Assembly: GCA_035578905.1 (NCBI GenBank)
Contig: JAQJVL010000177.1
Span: 1-64,000 of the forward strand
Source of the DNA: Stictocephala bisonia
Lineage: Eukaryota > Arthropoda > Insecta > Hemiptera > Membracidae
Direction of reading: 5' to 3'
DNA length: 64,000 nucleotides
A program made the translations under genes and the position numbers. The first letter of the stretch is position 1. Each line of letters starts with the position of its first letter. The notes beneath the pieces are model-generated. The model was not told the DNA's origin, made no database searches, and saw only the letters and a program-made list of their open reading frames with translations. Below, piece by piece: positions 58,395-64,000 of the stretch.

Positions 58395-59340
58395 GTTAAT
58401 GAATAATTAAATTGTTATAAATTATTTCTGATACTTCTAATAACGTATCCTCAGATGACTTTCCTTTGATAAAACTGAATTGACGTGGATTAAGAAAATT
58501 TAACTTAGATAAATAACTATGGAGTCATTTAATCATTGTTTTTTTCAAAACCCTTAGAGAATACAGATAACAAGCTGATAGTTATTATGTTATCTAGTTT
58601 ATAGAGTTATTGTCCTTCAAAATAGGTACCACTGAACTTAACTTCAGGCTCTCAGGAAAAATGCCTTTGATAAAACTACTGTTTATTAAGTGAACTAAAA
58701 CTGGTGCAATCTCATTAATTATATTTTTCAGTAAATGTATATTAATTTGGTCAGAGCCAGTTATTTTTTTATTTTTTAAAAGCTTAACAATACTCTTAAT
58801 TTCATCTAAATCTGTTGGAGTTATAAATAATGAATGTTGACATTAAGTACGTAAAGGTGGAAGGGCATTGGAATGCACAACGTCTGGACGGCTAGACTGG
58901 ATTGTGATAAGGTGATTGATTGTTTATATTATCAGCAATGACGGAAGGCTCACGCGTAACTTCGCCATTTGGCAATTCAATTAGCTCAACTATTTTCTTT
59001 GAGGAACCACTTGATAAGTTATTTATTACCTTCCACTGCTCAGATACATCACCTTTACAGTTTTCTAATAATGTTGAATAATAATTGTTTTTTTTTGTAA
59101 AATTGATCACATTATTTAATTCATTAGTACATTTTGCAAAATAATTTTGAAAAACTGTCATATGGTCTTTTCGTAGAAATTTTATATAATTTTTTACGTC
59201 TCTCAAATTTATATAAAATGTTTGGTGCTATCCAGGGACTTAACAATTTAGCCTTTAACAATTTAGAACTACCACCATTTTTCTTGCTACTTCTAAATAT
59301 ACAATTACTTAAAATATCAATAAACTTATAATACAAACAG
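58395..59340 (-). pseudogene. LINE ORF2 fragment (linker and N-terminal RT)
   Basis: The minus strand first gives the post-endonuclease linker (LLSPWIAPNILYKFERRKKL). A frameshift follows, and then MRDVKNYIKFLRKDHMTVF, NYYSTLLENCKGDVSEQWK and KKIVELIELPNGEVT, as in LINE ORF2. After stops near 58.87 kb the RT begins with TPTDLDEIKSIVKLLKNKK, SDQINIHLLKNII and FIKGIFPESLKLSSVVPIL. It then decays past a SLLSVFSKGFEK segment to GKSSEDTLLEVSEI, where homology stops at about 58395. There is no FADD region, so the 3' part is missing. Many disruptions show it is dead. Confidence 0.78.
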
Positions 59341-59344
59341 TATT

Positions 59345-59870
59345 TACATCATTTTAGATAATGCATAATGTTTTAACTAAACATCTTTAACACACTGTTA
59401 TTTACATTGACAAAATAACAAAAAAATTTCCCCTAACATTTTTCATATTCACAACCCCCTAAGGCCTAAATAAAAGATCGCGATTTCTTTCCGTGCAAGA
59501 CATAGCACAGCAAGGAATAATATCCCACTTTGACCCACTATCAAGGCCAATCGCCTAGACAGATGCAGTGGCGACAGTCCGGACGAGCGTCTTAAAAGAA
59601 ACAAGAGAGAATGGGAGGGAGTGATTAGTTTCCTTTACTGCTCCCAGGTTGTGCAACCGAACAGTCGAAACTGGAGGCAATTTCGACCTCTTTAACTTGA
59701 TTGACAACAGGTTGCAGCACGGTCGCTCCCATTTTCCGTGCCTCAAAATTTAACATTGGATGGAACTATCTTCTATGTATAGTAAAATCAATGATACTAC
59801 CTATTTAGTTTCTTGATCAGCATATTACGTTTTGGTAGAAATTCAAAACAAGTTCTCGTTAGACAACAGA
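59345..59870. other. No recognised feature
   Basis: The GC-richer stretch at 59480-59740 has a short minus frame (59746-59555) that I could not identify. Confidence 0.35.
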
Positions 59871-59876
59871 AATTGA

Positions 59877-60070
59877 TGTAATACAAGTACAAAATATGAC
59901 GATAATCGTTTTCAGTAACCAGTTACCCTATCGGACCAGAATAATTCCTTTGTAAATGTCACTAATCTGAGGAAGGTGTAAACGTAGTTTACCAAAATCG
60001 ATCATCGAAATATATTATTCATTTTGTACTTGTATTGTAATACATTTGTGTTCTGTGACGTTTGCTGGCG
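59877..60070. mobile_element. Foldback-family copy 4, decayed
   Basis: Contains AATACAAGTACAAAATATG on the left and CATTTTGTACTTGTATTG on the right as inverted arms. Between them lies the centre CTGAGGAAGGTGTAAACG followed by ACCAAAATCGATCATCG, matching the centre of the copy at 1.6 kb. It ends near TTGTGTTCTGTGACGTTTG. Confidence 0.6.
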
Positions 60071-60074
60071 TCAT

Positions 60075-61060
60075 TACTTGCTGATGAAATGTATTTATGC
60101 ATACATTTGTCATTAAATATTGCATAACTCTGAACTAATTTTAATCGTCCTATTTATTAAAAACACATCGCATTATTTCTGTACAGTTGTTGTTATTTCT
60201 AATCATTCACGACGACCTTTAGAGTGTACAAAAATGAATTTGTTTGCCATAATTGCAAGTATCACGTGGGATGCCAGTTGAGAATGTGGACTGGAGTTTG
60301 AGGAAAAGTTGCAAAGTCCAATTTATAACCAAACAAGAAAAATACGAATATATTTCTCCAAAAAGAAACATAATGGGCCACACACCCTGTGTAGATCATC
60401 ACATAAATCTGTTTCATCTACAGATTTGCTTACCATTCTTATTCTTCCTATGCAAACACCACTTGCCATCCCCTCACCTCACTCTACACACACCCCCCCC
60501 CATACTTTACTAAAAAATTTTCATATAGGAAAATCCTGCCTTGATTCTATACACATTTTTAAAAAATTATTTGATATTTGGCACTGAGGGAGACTAGGTG
60601 AGTTGAACTAATCAGTTTCTATTTTTACCTACAAACCATTAGTTTGTAGACAATTTGTCTATTGATAAATCTAAGCCATGATGATACTGATAGTTAGTTA
60701 TATTCTGGTCTGTTGTCTTTAAAATAACAGCAGGGCGTTAACTTGGAGTATGTTTAATAGACGAAACAAGTTTCTAGTTTCAGATCCTTGTAAGAAGTAG
60801 ACTATGTTAAGTCGCTTTTGCACAGGCGTGAGAAAATGTGACAACAGGAAATTTAAATGAGCAATGCCAAAAACGATTGTTCAACCAACACTCTAACAAT
60901 GGATCACATAGTGTGGGCAATTGCCAATTGCGATCTTTCAGAGGAATTAGCTGGTCTTCTTTCTATCGGAGAAGTGTTGAATGGTTGTGAAACCTAGACT
61001 TAGCTCTTAGAGTGGAGATCAATTTTTAATAATAAAACAAAAGTAGCATATTTTTAATAA
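60075..61060. other. No recognised feature
   Basis: The two overlapping plus frames near 60253-60587 have no recognisable domain. Confidence 0.35.
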
Positions 61061-61061
61061 T

Positions 61062-61345
61062 TGGTCGGTAGCGTAGTTGGTTCAATCCTAGCTTCATAAG
61101 CTAAAAGTTCTCAGTTCGATCCCAATCAGAGTCATAATACATTTTGAAAAGGATCAGCTGATAACCACCAGCTGTTCATTTGTCATTGGGCTATTAATTA
61201 ATGACACTTTCTAAGGAATAGTCGGCCTTAGTTTGTAACAATGGCTACATTCGTTCATCTACACTCATTCGAAATCCACACTCGCCCATATCTTGACGAT
61301 CGGTGTCTTATGAATAAATAATAAAAAAAAAAAAATAATAAAAGT
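61062..61345 (+). repeat. tRNA-derived SINE with A-rich tail
   Basis: The head GGTCGGTAGCGTAGTTGG fits an A box and CTCAGTTCGATCCCAATC fits a B box. The body carries GGGCTATTAATTAATGAC, TCGGCCTTAGTTTGTAAC and CTTGACGATCGGTGTCTT, shared with the other copies. It ends in AATAAATAATAAAAAAAAAA. This is the most complete copy of the family in the window and shows its full layout. Confidence 0.8.
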
Positions 61346-61733
61346 ACTTTGTAATTAAGATTTTTTAGATTTTAAATTTGTAGCCCGTTCCTTTTCCTCC
61401 CCCTTTTATTTTGACAGCTTTCACTTAATATTGACTATAAATATGTATGAAAACTCTTTAAAAAATATGTATCATTAATTTAATATAAATGGCCTCAGTC
61501 CATTTGTCAATCCAACTTCAACAGAGCACTCTGTATATTCCTTTCAAGGTTAAGGCGCACTAGTCTGTAATAAGAAACCTCAGGACATCATATTGTATAG
61601 TCTAACTATAGCTAATGAGACCTGAGACCTACAGCTCTTATATCAAGCCAACAGAATCACATAACAATTTCTGTTAACCTAAAGGCAGTGAATGTATTTT
61701 CTATTTTGTTAATGACAATTTCCTATATTTTAA

Positions 61734-62550
61734 CCCTTTGCGAGTTAATTTATATTCTTATCGTAAGCATATATGAAATTTGGTTGGGTCACTACTAAAT
61801 TTTTTACCAATATATAATATTATGCTTCAAAATTACTATTATATGTAAAACTAATATTTGCCCAAAATAATTTTTTTTTTACATTTTTTCCAAAAATAAT
61901 ATTTGCGTATATACACGTCATTAGCTCTAAGGGAAATGTTTTTGTACATTTTTACTCGTCATTGGCTTGATCTACTAAAATCAGTTGTTAGGCAAGTTTG
62001 AAATGAAATACTAATTCATTGTTCATTTCATTTGATTGTATAATCTTATGACTAAACATGATATTACAAGTGTATTCAAGCATATTTCTCTTTAGTATGA
62101 TATGCCTCAAAGCAGATTTCTGGATGCAAGCGAGGCTTTTCCTGGCAGGTTTTGTAAAATTAAACAGAACTAAACTACATAAATAAAATAAACAGAACAA
62201 ATCGAATTCATAAAAGTAAACAAAGTGTGCGGCGCAGAATTCAGCAGACGAAGCACTGGACGCTGGACTAACATCGACACAAGTTTTAGAGAGAGAGAGG
62301 AAGGTCAGAGAGGGTAGGGAAGGGGGGAGTTAGCAATGCTATTGGGTGGAGGGTGTAGTATGACTAATAATGAATTGCGTGTGACCTTGGAAGGCAGGGT
62401 GGGGATCTATCAAACTCAAATTTCATATGACGGGTATTCCCAGAAAACGTTCGTTGAGCTAAAAACAGTGTGTGTATATATATATTATACGCACACCGCT
62501 CGCTCAGAGAAAAATGTTTGCGTATGTAATCAGCATACGCTCGTGAAGGG
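61734..62550. mobile_element. Second TTAA-flanked (piggyBac-like) non-autonomous element
   Basis: TTAA at 61730-61733 and 62551-62554 flanks an 817-bp segment. The tips are CCCTTTGCGAG and, reversed, CCCTTCACGAGCG. A hairpin GCGTATGTAATCAGCATACGC lies just inside the right tip. No transposase was seen. The tips are less alike than in the 43-kb element, so confidence is lower. Confidence 0.5.
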
Positions 62551-62559
62551 TTAAAGGTA

Positions 62560-63760
62560 CAAACTCTCTAAAATATAATTTTATGGTTATAAATAATCTT
62601 GATACCACCCATAGCTTATGGTGTCAATCAAGTTATTTAGCATAAGTATGTAGTACATTAGCAAGTTATTTAGTACGTGCATAGGTTGAAAACAGGTTGT
62701 TCATTTTATCTTGAGGCATCCTCAGTAAATGACTGATCAGTCTCCGCTGATCTTTGACCACCGAAGATGGCTAAAATTGTGAATGAAACGTATGGAAGTT
62801 AAGTGCATATTTTAAAATTGTAAATAGACAAAATGAATGAAACCAGCCTAAGAACTAAAATTAACCTTTTCACATTACAAACCCTACATGATACCGCAAG
62901 CATGGTTTTCCCCGATAGAAAGTCATACCTGGTACAGTTATTTAAATTTTGCCATAGTCATGTCTATGTTAATGAAGCAGGTTTACCAAATAACAATACA
63001 ACAGCCAACAAATAACATTGAACCATTATATAAAAAAGGAAGACAAAATTTAAAAATACAGCATTTTTCATAAATATTTTAATAAATAAATATTCATTGG
63101 ACGGAATTCCATTATGACTAGAAATAAGGTATTTAATACTGACTAGACGAAATAATAATGAATGACTTTGGCAATTGAGATAACTTATCTTGTAAAATTT
63201 GAGATTTTGTGATATTATAATAGGACAGGAATTCATGTAATAGGCGAGTTAGGGCATCAACAAACTTGTCTGAAAAGATAAGTCCACAAACACAAGACAG
63301 TTAAAAGACTTGGTACAAATTACATAAATTATTGATACTATTGGCACATTCTTCAAGATGTAGAGTTTAACATGTTAATGGGTAATAAAACTAACAATTA
63401 ATTGCGTTTAATCAATCTCTACAGTCCGAAGGAAATGAAAGATAGTATTATATCCTTCATGTGTCTTCTCTTTATAAAGCGTCTTCAGCAGTTTTCAGGC
63501 AAGATTGCCGATTCCCTTTCTCTCCTATTACGTTATGGTTTTACAAATATTTCCAACAATAACGGCAGTTTCACTTATTTATCTTGACATTTAGTTCTTT
63601 ACTAGTTAAATCAAATCTTTTTTTCTTGTACTACTCAGTAAATTATACATTATTAGAATTATTGGAAGAAATCTGTTCGTAGAGTTTGTTAGTTCAAATT
63701 ATAAAAAAGTATTTTTTACTCAACTGAAAATTAAATTGACTAAATATATTACTTAATCAG
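62560..63760. other. AT-rich sequence without supported gene
   Basis: Several short frames overlap in 62833-63587. None has a recognisable domain or convincing codon pattern. Confidence 0.35.
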
Positions 63761-63764
63761 ATAT

Positions 63765-64000
63765 TTATGGCTGACTAGATTGTTTTGCTGCTAGGATAAT
63801 GTTATCCATTTTTTGAATGATTTCCAAAAGACGTATATCTTTATCTTCAGGTGCTATGTCTATACAAGAATCAAATTTTGGAAGACTAGGCCACTTGGAA
63901 CTCGATACAGGTTGACTCGATTGATCTTGTTTTGGAACTTCCTTGAACTTCTTCTTTTCTTTAGGAACACCTCCGTCCTTCACTATTACTGAATGTTGAC
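63765..64000 (-). CDS. Coding-like 3' end running off the right edge, unknown
   Basis: A minus frame is open from the window edge to a TAA at 63767-63765, about 77 codons. A Lys-rich stretch (KEKKKFKEVPKQDQ) is followed by SSSKWPSLPKFDSCIDIAPE and LLEIIQKMDNIILAAKQ. The composition is less AT-biased than the flanks and has no simple repeats. It could be the last exon of a gene or the end of a LINE ORF1. I cannot name it. Confidence 0.35.
   Translation of the reverse strand, partial: QHSVIVKDGGVPKEKKKFKEVPKQDQSSQPVSSSKWPSLPKFDSCIDIAPEDKDIRLLEIIQKMDNIILAAKQSSQP

Noticed and set aside
62755..62815. Fourth hammerhead-like motif on the plus strand
   Set aside because: CCGAAGATGGCT followed by GAAACGTATGG resembles the other copies, but the CUGANGA box is broken and stem II has no partner. 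At best it is a decayed relative.

Overview
This is an AT-rich eukaryotic window, most likely from an arthropod and plausibly an insect. The evidence is a split nuclear gene with GT-AG introns, tRNA-derived SINEs, CR1/Jockey-like LINEs, Tc1/mariner, pogo-like and piggyBac-like elements, a Penelope-like element and a Maverick/Polinton remnant. A hemipteran is possible, but nothing here proves it. Bacterial features such as operons, ribosome binding sites and CRISPR are not expected, and I saw none.

The only host gene recognised with confidence is the 5' part of a THUMPD1/Tan1-type tRNA acetyltransferase adaptor on the minus strand. Its exons are at 44703-44497, 36603-36442 and 35582-35472. All three are in phase 0 with good splice sites and give 160 codons. 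The remaining exons were not found. Intron 1 (about 7.9 kb) holds most of one decayed LINE copy, the 3' end of another, several SINEs, and a piggyBac-like element nested in a pogo-like element. Weaker candidate exons lie at 46.4-46.5 kb, 45.7-45.8 kb and 54.8 kb. An unrecognised coding-like stretch runs off the right edge.

Layout: 1-4.9 kb is AT-rich with one foldback element. 4.9-8.9 kb is a nested palindrome around a Maverick integrase remnant. 9-12.2 kb is empty. 12.2-17.5 kb has a SINE, minisatellites, a hammerhead-like motif, a LINE 3' end and a nine-copy 47-bp array. 19.26-22.54 kb is a complete Tc1/mariner-superfamily element with two 653-bp terminal inverted repeats and a DD41D transposase broken by three stops. 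23.6-31.9 kb has a pogo-like MITE, a 480-bp direct repeat, a 35-bp minisatellite and hairpin repeats. 32115-32614 is a 500-N gap. 33.29-34.0 kb is an internally deleted DD34D mariner. 35.4-44.7 kb is the THUMPD1-like gene. 48.4-52.3 kb is an inverted repeat followed by a LINE whose RT lacks a catalytic Asp. 52.4-53.3 kb is a Penelope-like endonuclease interrupted by a foldback element with an 11-bp target duplication. 57.9-59.3 kb has another hammerhead-like motif and a LINE remnant. 61-62.6 kb has a SINE and a second TTAA-flanked element.

The genes do not form a pathway. The window is a record of repeated transposon insertion into and around one conserved gene. The observations most worth checking are the three hammerhead-like motifs with loopless palindromic stem III, the foldback family, the nested Maverick palindrome and the long-TIR DD41D element.
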